Of a DNA stretch of 7,094 bases, positions 1 to 7,094 are shown piece by piece. Both the position numbers and the translations under genes were made by a program. The DNA is taken from NCBI GenBank assembly GCA_026645635.1, contig JAPKMV010000172.1, forward strand, positions 1 to 7,094, in the 5' to 3' direction. The notes below the pieces were generated by a model. The model searched no databases and was not told the origin of the DNA. It saw only the letters and a list, made by a program, of their open reading frames with translations. Numbering within the stretch: the stretch's first letter is position 1; every line of letters starts with the position of its first letter. This DNA comes from Caldilineaceae bacterium. Lineage in GTDB: Bacteria; Chloroflexota; Anaerolineae; Caldilineales; Caldilineaceae.

Positions 1-21
1 AACACGGTGCACGGTACAAGT

Positions 22-1431
22 CTACTGCATCTCTTCCTGCATCAACCGTTCCTGATCATTGGCGAAGGTCGTCAGGTTGTCCAGCGTGGTCTGGATGTCT
101 GCGCCCTGCATGATCTCGTTGAACGCCTTCTCGGCCGCATCGCGCACCGCAGTGTAGGAGATGAACTGCGGTTCGTAGGCGCTGTAAGGCAGCATCGCCA
201 CACCCTGGTTGAAGGGAACGTCGGCCTTGATCTTTTCTGAGAAGAACTCGCTCGTCCCCGCGCGTGTCGGGAAGTAGCCGCTGATCTCCACCCAACGCGC
301 CTGAATTTCCGGCGTGGTGAACCACTTGACAAAGTCCCAGGCGGCCAGTTCCTGCTCCGGCGTCGTCTTGACGATCATCACGTCGCCGCCGTAGACATTC
401 TGCACCGGCTCTGCAGTGGTGTGCGGAACCGCTGCCACGCCCCATACATCAGGCTCCTTGCCAGCTTCCGAGGCGAACGTGGCCACATCGCCGGCGTAGA
501 AGGGGATGCCCGAAGTGGACCCCATGGCGAAGATGCCCTTGCGCGCGGCAAACTGCGGGTTCGGGAAGCCTTCGGTGAAGAAGTAGGCGCAGCCGGAATC
601 GTAGAGGTCCTTGAGGAAGGTCATCGCCTCCACGGTCGCCGGGCTGTTGTAGATGTAGCCGAGGCCGTCTTCCGTGATGATGTCGCCGCCGAAGGCAAAG
701 GTCCACGCCGCCATCGCGGAAGCGTCGTCGCGCAGGATGAAGCCGCCGGTACCGTCGCCATTGGCCGCCGACGCGGCGCAGGCCATTTCCTTGAATTCAG
801 CCGGCGTGGTCGGCGGGCCGCTGAAGCCCAGTTCTTCCAGCCACGTCTGGTTGTAGAAGATCACTTCCATCGAGCGGTTCGGCGGGAAGCCCAGGCGCTG
901 GTTGTCGAAGAGCGGGTTGACACTCTGTTCCAGGAAGGCCTGGTAGAAGTCAGCCTTGTCCTCGGCCGACAGACCCCAGGTGGCGTCGTCGATCAGGGTG
1001 TTCAGGTCGACCAGCGTGTCGTTGAGCTGGTAGAACGACTGGTCGTTCTGGTAGCCGACGATCAGCGCGGCGGGCGCCTCACCGGCGGCAATGCTCGCAT
1101 TCACCTTGTCGCGAATGTCGTTGTAGCTGCCCTGGTTTTGCGCTTCCACGGTGATGCCGTAGGCATTGCTCTGGTTGTACTCTTCGATCAGCGGCAGCAG
1201 GTTTTCCTCGCGCGAGCCGCTGTGGTTGTGCCACCAGACCACCGTCTGGCCGCTGGGGTCGACGCCGGCATAGGCGCCTTCGGCGGCGGCTTCACCGGCA
1301 GCAGCTTCGCCCTCGGCAGCGGCCTCGGTTGCGGCAGGCGCGGGCGCGCCGGCCGGCACGGGTGCACACGCGGCAAGGACCAGCACTGCGATCAGCAGCA
1401 GCCCCGCCATCAGCATCGTTTTTGTTCGCAT
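22..1431 (-). CDS. ABC transporter substrate-binding lipoprotein, family 1 (UgpB/MalE-like)
   Basis: This is the extracytoplasmic binding protein of an ABC importer, most likely for a sugar or glycerol-phosphate-type solute; the ligand cannot be read from the sequence. It has 469 residues. Residues 1-22 are a lipoprotein signal: basic MRTK, a hydrophobic core, then the lipobox LAAC with Cys22 as lipid anchor. Residues 23-56 form a low-complexity Ala/Glu/Pro tether. The mature fold starts near [10 protein letters not shown] (63-72). Family features include [11 protein letters not shown] (117-126), [12 protein letters not shown] (192-203), GGDVMIVK (348-355) and [13 protein letters not shown] (380-392), which resembles the UgpB segment ending in GYLPITKA. 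Length is normal for the family. Cys218 and Cys281 are the only other cysteines and could form a disulfide. The start is fixed by AGGAG (1439-1443) seven bases upstream of ATG. The gene lies 222 bp downstream of the MalG-like permease on the same strand and probably serves that permease pair. Family is confident; substrate is unknown. Confidence 0.93.
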   Translation of the reverse strand: MRTKTMLMAGLLLIAVLVLAACAPVPAGAPAPAATEAAAEGEAAAGEAAAEGAYAGVDPSGQTVVWWHNHSGSREENLLPLIEEYNQSNAYGITVEAQNQGSYNDIRDKVNASIAAGEAPAALIVGYQNDQSFYQLNDTLVDLNTLIDDATWGLSAEDKADFYQAFLEQSVNPLFDNQRLGFPPNRSMEVIFYNQTWLEELGFSGPPTTPAEFKEMACAASAANGDGTGGFILRDDASAMAAWTFAFGGDIITEDGLGYIYNSPATVEAMTFLKDLYDSGCAYFFTEGFPNPQFAARKGIFAMGSTSGIPFYAGDVATFASEAGKEPDVWGVAAVPHTTAEPVQNVYGGDVMIVKTTPEQELAAWDFVKWFTTPEIQARWVEISGYFPTRAGTSEFFSEKIKADVPFNQGVAMLPYSAYEPQFISYTAVRDAAEKAFNEIMQGADIQTTLDNLTTFANDQERLMQEEMQ

Positions 1432-1534
1432 ATGTCATCTCCTATTGATGAATTGAAACGGGCCAACGGACTTATTGAAAACTGGCTTGTAAATTGATGG
1501 CCAGTTGTTCCACGGATTTGATGGCGAGAAGACG

Positions 1535-1560
1535 ACAACGGATTCAGAAAACAACGGATA
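1535..1560 (+). repeat. ACGGAT bipartite repeat, copy A
   Basis: This copy reads ACAACGGAT, eight bases, then CAACGGATA. The two half-sites are in direct orientation with a 16-bp period. It matches copy C (4392-4417) at 23 of 26 positions. It is in inverted orientation relative to copy B (1592-1617), with 31 bases between them, so a transcript could fold A against B. It could be a regulator binding site or a member of a dispersed intergenic repeat family. Confidence 0.75.
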
Positions 1561-1591
1561 CAACAACAGCCAATCACGCCAGGAGACTGCT

Positions 1592-1617
1592 TATCCGTGT
1601 CTTTCTCCATCCGTTGT
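1592..1617 (-). repeat. ACGGAT bipartite repeat, copy B (inverted)
   Basis: On the minus strand this reads ACAACGGATGGAGAAAG followed by ACACGGATA. It matches copy C (4392-4417) at 24 of 26 positions, with only a CA/AC swap between them, and copy A at 21 of 26. The half-site period is again 16 bp. It lies just downstream of the MalG-like stop codon. Confidence 0.75.
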
Positions 1618-1653
1618 AGTGTGTGGCCGCCCCAACCTAAACTCACTCCTTGT

Positions 1654-2536
<883 letters not shown>

Positions 2537-2544
<8 letters not shown>

Positions 2545-4282
2545 AGTGAACCCGTTTGGCGGCAACTCGGTTATTGACGATGGTCAAAACGATGATGACA
2601 AGCAGCAGCAGGATGGCCAGCGCGGACGCATAGCCGATGCGCGTGTCGCGCTTGAAAGCCTGAAAGATCACGACACTGGCCGTGTCGGTGGTGCCCAGCG
2701 CCGCACCGGTGCGTAGCACATAGATATGATTGAACGCCTTGAACGTGCCGATGACCGAGTAGAGCGTCAGGAAATAGAGAGTTGGCGACAGCAGGGGCAG
2801 CGTGATATGGCGGAACTGGGGCCAGCGCCCCGCGCCGTCGATGGCCGCAGCGTCGTAGAGTTCGCGCGGGATGTTGCCCAGGCCAGCCAGAAAGACCACC
2901 GTGTTGAAGCCAAAGAATGTCCAGACGCCAAAGATCATGATCACGACCAGCGCCAGGCTTGGCCCCGCCGCCCAGACAGGGAAATCCGCGCTGGGGATGA
3001 GCAGGTTGAAGATGCCCCGCGGATCGTTCAGCCAGAGTTGGGAAGGCAGACCGAAGAATCCCAGAATGGCGTTGACCGGCGCCTCTGGCCGGCTGGAGAA
3101 AATGATCTTGAAGACAGCGGCTGTGCCCACGAACGGGGCAATGTAAGGCAGGAAATAGACCATGCGGAAGAAGGTGCGGCCTTTGATGTCCTGGAAGAGC
3201 AGCACCGCCAGCACGAGCGCCACGATCAATTGGGGTGGGATCGTGCCCATCGAATAGTAGAAAGTGGCGAGCAGACCGTACCACCAGACCGGGTCGCCGG
3301 CGCCGATGGCCCGCGGCAGTTCGGCGATGAGCAGCCACGCGCCCACCAGCAGCGCGGCCGCGCCGCCCAGCCGCAGGAAGGTGCTTGCGTTCGAGCTGCG
3401 ATGGCTGGCGCTGCTCCACAGCCACCAGGAGAGCGCCATCAGCACGAAGCCGGCGCTGATCATGACGATCTGTGACCAGATGTCCAGCCCGGCGCTTGTC
3501 GCCTCTGCCTCGGCGATCTGCTTTTGCAGTTCGTTCCAGGTCATCACCAGCAGCAGCGCCGCCAGCCCGATCATGGCGGTGGCCGATACAAACGGCGACA
3601 TGTAATTGCCGCGCTGCCCGCGGCGGTCGAGCGCACGCTGCACCAGCACGGCAAGCACGATGCCCAGCGTCAGCGCAGCCAGCGTCCCAAACAGCGCCTG
3701 GAGCGCGTTCGGGTCGGCCAACGCTTCGCCCAGCAGACGGCGAAACTCCTCCGGTGTGTTGCGGGCGCCGCGCATTTGGTCGGGGATGGCCAGGAGCAGC
3801 GGCAACATGCGGATAATCCAGGTGAGGGCGAAGAGCAGACTCGCACCCAGCGCTACGCCGGGCGCGCTCCAGATGGCGAAGGGTTCTTGCGCTGCGGCAG
3901 CGGCCTGCTGCCCGCGCCGGATGCCGCGCAGCGCCAGCCAGATCAAGATCACGGCGCCCCAGAAGCCCAGCACATAGGTCAGCACGTCCACCGCGCGCAC
4001 ATAATTGCCCAGGCCGTCGAAGGTGCCCACGATGCGGTTGATGCCGCGCAGGGTGCTCTGATAGGCGGCGAAGATCAGGGGAAAGAGGCCAAACAGACCG
4101 ACGATCACGAATGCGGGCAGCAAGAAGGCGTAGGCCAGCAGCGCCTCGCGCAGCCGCCGGTTGCGGGCGCCGCGCGACGAGCGATGCACGGCCCGACCCA
4201 CGCTGGCCGTTTGCTTGACGTTCTGCGTTACATCTGTGGAAACTGCATTCGTCATGGAGATGGGCTTTCGTACAAAGTCCAT
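2537..4282 (-). CDS. Carbohydrate ABC transporter permease, MalF-like, with large extra membrane region
   Basis: This is the partner channel subunit to the MalG-like protein. The C-terminal half is a standard permease core: [17 protein letters not shown] (330-346), [14 protein letters not shown] (371-384), then the EAA loop at 474-498 with [12 protein letters not shown] (474-485) and ITLPLL (493-498), and a last helix near 551-570. The N-terminus also fits: a basic cytoplasmic segment, first helix about 47-75, then [10 protein letters not shown] (90-99). Ordinary relatives are about 300 residues and pass directly from that NY motif to the DP motif; E. coli MalF has 514. Here residues 100-329 are inserted, with roughly six hydrophobic stretches (about 101-121, 140-166, 194-218, 231-249, 268-291, 302-322). 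Part of the insert resembles the core that follows it. The frame is open throughout, so this is not a frameshift artefact. ATG 4282 is taken as start because it lies about 28 bases below the promoter-predicted transcript start; ATG 4255 is possible, and neither has a strong Shine-Dalgarno. Confidence 0.92.
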
Positions 4283-4316
4283 TAGAGCTTACGACAACCG
4301 GCTGCGTTGCACTTGC

Positions 4317-4345
4317 AGTATAGTAGATTGAGTCTGCACAGTCAA
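4317..4345 (-). promoter_or_regulatory. Sigma-70-type promoter for the permease operon
   Basis: On the minus strand a -35 box TTGACT (4340-4345) is followed by a 17-base spacer and a -10 box TATACT (4317-4322). Each box differs from consensus at one position and the spacing is optimal. Transcription would start near 4310, giving a leader of about 28 bases before the ATG at 4282. An imperfect palindrome TGCACTTGCA (4308-4317, plus strand) overlaps the expected start point and could be a repressor contact, but it is short. Confidence 0.7.
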
Positions 4346-4391
4346 TCACGCGCGGCGGCGCTGGCTATTTCAAGCCGGGAGCAGGATGGTT

Positions 4392-4417
4392 ACAACGGAT
4401 GGAGAAAGCAACGGATA
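4392..4417 (+). repeat. ACGGAT bipartite repeat, copy C
   Basis: This copy reads ACAACGGAT, eight bases, then CAACGGATA, with a 16-bp half-site period. It is almost identical to copy B near the other end of the permease pair, in the opposite orientation. It lies 47-72 bp upstream of the -35 box of the permease promoter, a position where an activator or an upstream repressor could bind. Function is inferred only from position and recurrence. Confidence 0.75.
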
Positions 4418-4506
4418 AAGCTGAGCCACCCTATGTAGGCGCAGTATCCTTTCCTTTCCAAATCCGCTGTCCTGTTGCGGCTCACCCGAACAGCATCGCG
4501 CCGCAA

Positions 4507-4536
4507 TGTTAACGTTCGGCGCCGGTTGGGTTAACA
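4507..4536. terminator. Small hairpin after the thiolase gene, possible terminator
   Basis: TGTTAAC (4507-4513) pairs with GTTAACA (4530-4536) around a 16-base GC-rich loop that itself contains the palindrome CGGCGCCG (4517-4524). It lies 8 bases beyond the thiolase stop codon, where a terminator is expected. No T-run follows on the minus strand, so it is not a canonical intrinsic terminator. The call is tentative. Confidence 0.3.
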
Positions 4537-4543
4537 AACGAAG

Positions 4544-5740
4544 CTACCCGACCAACTCCACCGCCACGGCAGTGGCGCCGCCGACGCCGTGACAGAGAGT
4601 GGCAAGGCCGCGGCGCTTGCCTTCCTGCTGCAGCGCGTTGACCAGCGTCACGATGATGCGGGCGCCCGACGCGCCGATGGGGTGGCCCAGCGCAATGGCG
4701 CCGCCGTAGACGTTGATCTTCGCGTAGGGGATACCCAGCGCCCGGCGCAGCAGCACATTGTTGAGGGCAAAGGCCTCGTTGTTCTCCACCAGGTCGAAGT
4801 CCTCGACCGTCATGCCCAGCTTGGCCGTCAGCTTGCGGATCGCCGGCACCGGCCCTTCGACGAAACGCCACGACTCGACGCCGGCATAGGCGCCGCCCAA
4901 GAGCCGGGCGATGGGCTTCAGCCCGTACTGCTTGACGGCCTGCTCGCTGGCCAGCACCAGCGCCGCCGCGCCGTCGGAAAGCTGGCTGGAGTTGCCGGCG
5001 GTGAGCACGCCGTTAGCCGAAAAGGCTGGGCGCAGACTCGCCAACGATTCCAGCGTGGTGTCGGCGCGGATGCCTTCCTCGTGGTTGATGACCACCGGCT
5101 TGCGCCGCACCTGAAGCTCCACCGGCGCCACTTCAGCCGCGAATTTGCCACTGGCCTCGGCAGCCGCAGCACGGCTGTTGGAGAGATAGGCCACCTCGTC
5201 CAACTCGGCGCGCGTCACCTTCTGCTCGGTGCAGAGCCGCTCGGTCTCCTCGCCCATCAGTTCGCCGGTGATGGGGTCGGTCAGGCCGTCGATGAGCAGC
5301 GCGTCCACGACGTGCTCTTTGGCCTCGCCGATGAGCAGCTTGTAGCCCCAGCGCGCCTTGTGGGTGAGCAGGAAGCCGGCCTGCGACATCGACTCCACGC
5401 CGCCGGTGAGCACCAGGTCTGCCTCACCCGCGCGAATGGCAGTGGCGCCGTTCATCGTGCTCATCATGCCGGAGGAACAGAGCATGTCCACAGCGTAGCC
5501 ATCCACCTCTACCGGGATGCCCGCCTTGATCGCGGCGTGGCGCGGCAGCAACTGGCCGTGGCCGTGCTTGAGAATGTTGCCGAAGATGTACAGGTCGAGA
5601 TGCTTAGGCTCCACTTTGGCGCGCGCCACAGCCGCCTTCATTACGTGGGCAGCCAGGTCCACCGGCGATACATCCTTCAGCCCGCCGCCAAACTTGCCAA
5701 TCGGCGTGCGCACTGCGGCGACAATATAGGTTTCGGCCAT
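4544..5740 (-). CDS. Thiolase (acetyl-CoA C-acyltransferase family)
   Basis: This cytoplasmic enzyme either condenses two acyl-CoA units (synthetic thiolase) or cleaves 3-ketoacyl-CoA with CoA (degradative thiolase); sequence alone does not decide. It has 398 residues, the normal length. The whole catalytic set is visible: nucleophile Cys88 in DMLCSSGMMS (85-94), the NEAFA motif (321-325), His353 in ALGHPIGASGAR (350-361), and second Cys383 in LCHGVGG (382-388). The N-terminal VAAVRTPIGKFGG (7-19) and GGVESMSQAG (113-122) are also typical. Two motifs vary: CSSGM replaces the commoner CGSGL/CASGM, and CHG replaces CIG. The start is secure, with AAAGGAG (5747-5753) six bases before the ATG. No dehydrogenase, hydratase or CoA-transferase gene adjoins it, so its pathway is unknown. 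It follows the amino-acid binding protein by 140 bp containing a long hairpin and may be transcribed separately. Confidence 0.94.
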   Translation of the reverse strand: MAETYIVAAVRTPIGKFGGGLKDVSPVDLAAHVMKAAVARAKVEPKHLDLYIFGNILKHGHGQLLPRHAAIKAGIPVEVDGYAVDMLCSSGMMSTMNGATAIRAGEADLVLTGGVESMSQAGFLLTHKARWGYKLLIGEAKEHVVDALLIDGLTDPITGELMGEETERLCTEQKVTRAELDEVAYLSNSRAAAAEASGKFAAEVAPVELQVRRKPVVINHEEGIRADTTLESLASLRPAFSANGVLTAGNSSQLSDGAAALVLASEQAVKQYGLKPIARLLGGAYAGVESWRFVEGPVPAIRKLTAKLGMTVEDFDLVENNEAFALNNVLLRRALGIPYAKINVYGGAIALGHPIGASGARIIVTLVNALQQEGKRRGLATLCHGVGGATAVAVELVG

Positions 5741-5793
5741 TGATGGCTCCTTTGTTGAGAGGTTGTACGTGGTTTCTTCGATGGCGTAGGGTC

Positions 5794-5868
5794 TTGATGT
5801 TTTGGGGTTTTGGGGTGGTAGGGTGCATCACCCCAAGACCCTACCACCCCAAAACCCGAAAACATCAA
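5794..5868. repeat. Long near-perfect inverted repeat with G-quadruplex potential
   Basis: Left arm 5794-5824 pairs with right arm 5838-5868 at 30 of 31 positions (the mismatch is G5804 against G5858) around a 13-base loop. The stem base is 12 bases past the stop of the family-3 binding protein, as for a terminator, but no U-run follows on the minus strand. The minus strand from 5857 to 5831 reads GGG-TTTT-GGGG-TGGTA-GGG-TCTT-GGGG, which satisfies the G3+/loop 1-7 quadruplex consensus. A second pairing exists: 5786-5796 is exactly complementary to 5834-5844 over 11 bases and competes with the long stem. It could be a terminator, an RNA-stabilising element or a mobile repeat. Confidence 0.85.
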
Positions 5869-5880
5869 AACGTCATTCAC

Positions 5881-6768
5881 TCACTGCGCCGGATCGTACA
5901 AGAAGAACCACTTCGTATTCAGGTGATCGGCGTAGCCGTCCTGCTGCATCGACGCAATGGCTGCGTTGATCGGCGCGACCAGGTCGGAGCCTTTGGTGAA
6001 GATGAAGCCGAAGTCCTCCGACTTGATGGCGTCGCCCACGATCATGAGCTTGTCCGGGTTGGCGCCGATGTAGCCGCGGCCCGAAGCCGCATCCACGAGC
6101 ACCATGTCCACGTCGCCGGTGATGAGCGCCTGCACCGAGGAGCCGAAGTTGTCGAAGAGCTTGACCCGCGGGTTCTGTTCGTCGCCGTCGAGCATGTCGT
6201 AGATGGCGGTGTAGAAGCCCGTCGTGCCCGGCTGCGCGCCGACGAGCAGGTTGGTGTTGGCGGCGAATTCGGCGGGCGTCGTGAAGCGGGTTTCGTCGGC
6301 GCGGGTCAGCATGAACTGCTGCGACTGCATGTAGGGCGCGGAGAAGTCCACCTGCTCGGCGCGCTCCTCGGTGATGGTGATGCCGTCCATGCCGATGTCG
6401 AACTGCCCCGCGGCGATGGCCGCGATCATGCCGTCCCAGGAGGTGTTCTGCCAGTCCACGACACAGTTGAGGCGGCGGCAGATTTCTGCCATCGCATCGT
6501 ATTCCCAACCGACCGCCTCGCTGGTGGTCGGGTCGATGTACTGCAGTGGCGTGTAGTCGTTGGCCACCGCCGCCGCGATCACGCGCCCTTCCAAGTCGGG
6601 CAGATCGTAGACGACGTTGGTGTAGCCTTGCGCCACTGGCTCCACGGTAACAGTCGATGTCACCATACCAGTGTCAGTGACAGGCGCCGCAAGCGGAGCG
6701 GCACAGCCGGCCAGCAGCGCCAGGATGACGAGCAGTGGCAGCAGCAAGGATAATGGTTGGCGTTTCAT
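5881..6768 (-). CDS. Amino-acid-type ABC transporter substrate-binding lipoprotein (family 3)
   Basis: This is a secreted, lipid-anchored periplasmic-type binding protein of the SBP_bac_3 family, which usually binds polar amino acids. It has 295 residues. The signal peptide [22 protein letters not shown] ends in lipobox LAGC with Cys22; a Thr/Val/Pro-rich tether follows to about residue 50. Family features are [14 protein letters not shown] (87-100), [20 protein letters not shown] (111-130), [16 protein letters not shown] (131-146) with Arg136, which probably contacts the ligand carboxylate, GAQPGTTG (177-184), and [13 protein letters not shown] (218-230) with Asp226, the usual amino-group ligand. 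Cys97 and Cys102 are close enough to form a disulfide. The frame extends upstream to 6834, but the ATG at 6768 is chosen because it directly precedes the signal peptide and has AGGAG (6776-6780) seven bases upstream. No ABC permease or ATPase adjoins it; the divergent neighbour is an APC-type permease. Confidence 0.92.
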   Translation of the reverse strand: MKRQPLSLLLPLLVILALLAGCAAPLAAPVTDTGMVTSTVTVEPVAQGYTNVVYDLPDLEGRVIAAAVANDYTPLQYIDPTTSEAVGWEYDAMAEICRRLNCVVDWQNTSWDGMIAAIAAGQFDIGMDGITITEERAEQVDFSAPYMQSQQFMLTRADETRFTTPAEFAANTNLLVGAQPGTTGFYTAIYDMLDGDEQNPRVKLFDNFGSSVQALITGDVDMVLVDAASGRGYIGANPDKLMIVGDAIKSEDFGFIFTKGSDLVAPINAAIASMQQDGYADHLNTKWFFLYDPAQ

Positions 6769-7029
6769 GTAGATTCTCCTTCGGTCGAATAGGTGGGTGG
6801 TTACAACCCTTACTTTTGCAAGTCGGCAGTGCACAAGGCTGGCTCACGCCAAGACGCAAAGTCGCAAAGAGTTGAGTTCAGTTCACAATGCCGGCTCACG
6901 CCAAGACGCAAAGTCGCAAAGAGGAGAATTCCTCTGTTTTTCCTCTGCGAACCTCTGCGTCGCCGCGCCTCTGCGTCAAAGCCGGTGGCTTGACAAACTA
7001 CCTTTGAGATTCTTGGGAGGGATGGCACC
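6769..7029. other. Divergent intergenic region with repeats
   Basis: This 261-bp spacer separates two genes transcribed away from each other, so promoters for both should lie here. I could not identify a convincing -35/-10 pair for either. Its middle is occupied by repeats (6841-6976). Short frames through the region are built from repeat sequence and are not called. Confidence 0.6.
6841..6923. repeat. Exact 31-bp direct repeat, ACGCAAAG family
   Basis: The 31 bases at 6841-6871 recur exactly at 6893-6923, a period of 52 bp with a 21-bp unrelated spacer. The shared core includes GACGCAAAGTCGCAAAGAG. A diverged copy in the opposite orientation follows at about 6942-6961, so 6905-6961 can also fold imperfectly (GACGCA at 6905-6910 with TGCGTC at 6956-6961). 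CCTCTGCG occurs three times at 6942, 6952 and 6968. Repeats of this general look are, as I recall, frequent between genes in Chloroflexota and cyanobacteria; no function is implied. Confidence 0.85.
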
Positions 7030-7094
7030 ATGAGCAACGGAACGGGCAAGGCGAAGGCGCTGGGCGTCTTTGCCCTGGCAATGATCAATGTCGC
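7030..7094 (+). CDS. APC-superfamily amino acid permease, N-terminal fragment
   Basis: Only the first 21 codons and part of the next lie in the window; the gene continues past the right edge. The translation is MSNGTGKAKALGVFALAMIN followed by V. A short basic N-terminus running into LGVFALAMIN is characteristic of the first membrane helix of glutamate:GABA-antiporter-like members of the amino acid/polyamine/organocation superfamily. The start is well supported: GGGAGGG (7015-7021) lies eight bases before the ATG at 7030. It is divergent from the family-3 amino-acid-binding lipoprotein, consistent with an amino-acid transport locus. The short length limits certainty on the subfamily. Confidence 0.65.
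   Translation, partial: MSNGTGKAKALGVFALAMINV

Larger units (their letters stand above)
1432..1653. other. Repeat-rich spacer between MalG-like permease and binding-protein genes
   Basis: This 222-bp spacer contains no convincing gene. It holds two copies of a bipartite ACGGAT motif in opposite orientation (1535-1560 and 1592-1617) and single half-sites at 1512-1517 and, as CAACGGAC, at 1464-1471. The only minus-strand reading frame through it (1410-1646, GTG start) is made largely of these repeats, and its ribosome-binding sequence overlaps the start codon, so I do not call it a gene. I see no convincing -35/-10 pair for the binding-protein gene, which could be co-transcribed with the permeases. 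Confidence 0.7.
4283..4543. other. Spacer between MalF-like permease and thiolase genes
   Basis: I see no gene in this 261-bp spacer. It holds the permease-operon promoter, ACGGAT repeat copy C (4392-4417) and a small hairpin just past the thiolase stop (4507-4536). A further short pair, TGAGCC (4422-4427) and GGCTCA (4479-4484), could base-pair, but the loop is about 50 bases and the stem only six. Confidence 0.6.

Noticed and set aside
421..1497. Long plus-strand frame of 358 codons opposite the binding-protein gene
   Set aside because: It is antisense to a clearly real lipoprotein gene, is rich in Arg/Val/Gly/His with no recognisable domain, and is explained by high GC and codon bias of the true gene.
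1410..1646. Possible small minus-strand gene (GTG start, 78 codons) in the permease/binding-protein spacer
   Set aside because: AGGAG overlaps the start codon, so spacing is wrong; the protein is translated repeat sequence and overlaps the real binding-protein start.
2545..2565. TTG start at 2565 for the MalG-like permease
   Set aside because: It has no ribosome-binding sequence and would deepen the overlap with the upstream gene; the ATG at 2544 gives a short coupling-type overlap.
2571..4349. Minus-strand frame of 592 codons overlapping the MalF-like gene
   Set aside because: It is an out-of-frame shadow, Arg/Ala/His/Pro-rich, lacking membrane helices or family motifs; the overlapping frame has an unmistakable EAA loop.
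4589..5743. Plus-strand frame of 384 codons opposite the thiolase
   Set aside because: It is antisense to a gene with a full thiolase catalytic set; its composition is typical of a GC-rich shadow.
5740..6753. Plus-strand frame of 337 codons across the hairpin and binding-protein gene
   Set aside because: It runs through the long inverted repeat and antisense to a real lipoprotein gene, with no domain features.
6769..6834. Upstream extension of the family-3 binding protein to 6834
   Set aside because: It would place 22 residues before a complete lipoprotein signal peptide that has its own well-spaced AGGAG.
6841..6923. CRISPR-like repeat-spacer-repeat appearance
   Set aside because: There are only two repeats with one 21-bp spacer, no cas genes and no further units; it fits an intergenic repeat family better.
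6990..6995. Perfect -35 hexamer TTGACA upstream of the APC permease
   Set aside because: At 17-base spacing the -10 would be TTGGGA, which does not match and runs into the ribosome-binding site; shorter spacings give no match.

Overview
This window looks like a piece of a GC-rich bacterial chromosome, most likely from Chloroflexota (Caldilinea/Anaerolineae-like). That assignment is inference. It rests on lipoprotein solute-binding proteins with a lipobox followed by a long Ala/Glu/Pro linker, on MalF/MalG-type permeases in the style of that phylum, and on several families of short intergenic repeats. Five complete genes lie on the minus strand. One truncated gene on the plus strand runs off the right end.

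Layout. Positions 22-4282 hold a carbohydrate-type ABC importer, transcribed right to left: a MalF-like permease (2537-4282), an overlapping MalG-like permease (1654-2544), then a UgpB/MalE-like lipoprotein binding protein (22-1431). A near-consensus sigma-70 promoter (TTGACT-17-TATACT) lies just upstream of the MalF-like gene. No ATPase gene is present, so the importer must use an ATPase encoded elsewhere. Positions 4544-5740 encode a stand-alone thiolase. Positions 5881-6768 encode a family-3 (polar amino acid type) binding lipoprotein. It is divergent from the start of an APC-superfamily amino acid permease at 7030.

The intergenic spacers hold most of the unexplained structure. (1) A bipartite motif, two CAACGGAT-like half-sites in direct orientation 16 bp apart, occurs twice in the spacer before the binding-protein gene and once upstream of the MalF promoter. 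(2) A 31-bp inverted repeat with one mismatch lies between the amino-acid binding protein and the thiolase. On the transcribed strand it also meets the G-quadruplex consensus. (3) A 31-bp exact direct repeat (ACGCAAAG family) lies in the divergent spacer.

The most unusual gene is the MalF-like permease. At 581 residues it carries about 230 extra residues, with roughly six hydrophobic segments, inserted after the first membrane helix. The insert looks like a diverged internal duplication of the permease's own core. I found no CRISPR array, transposase, tRNA, rRNA or defence system.
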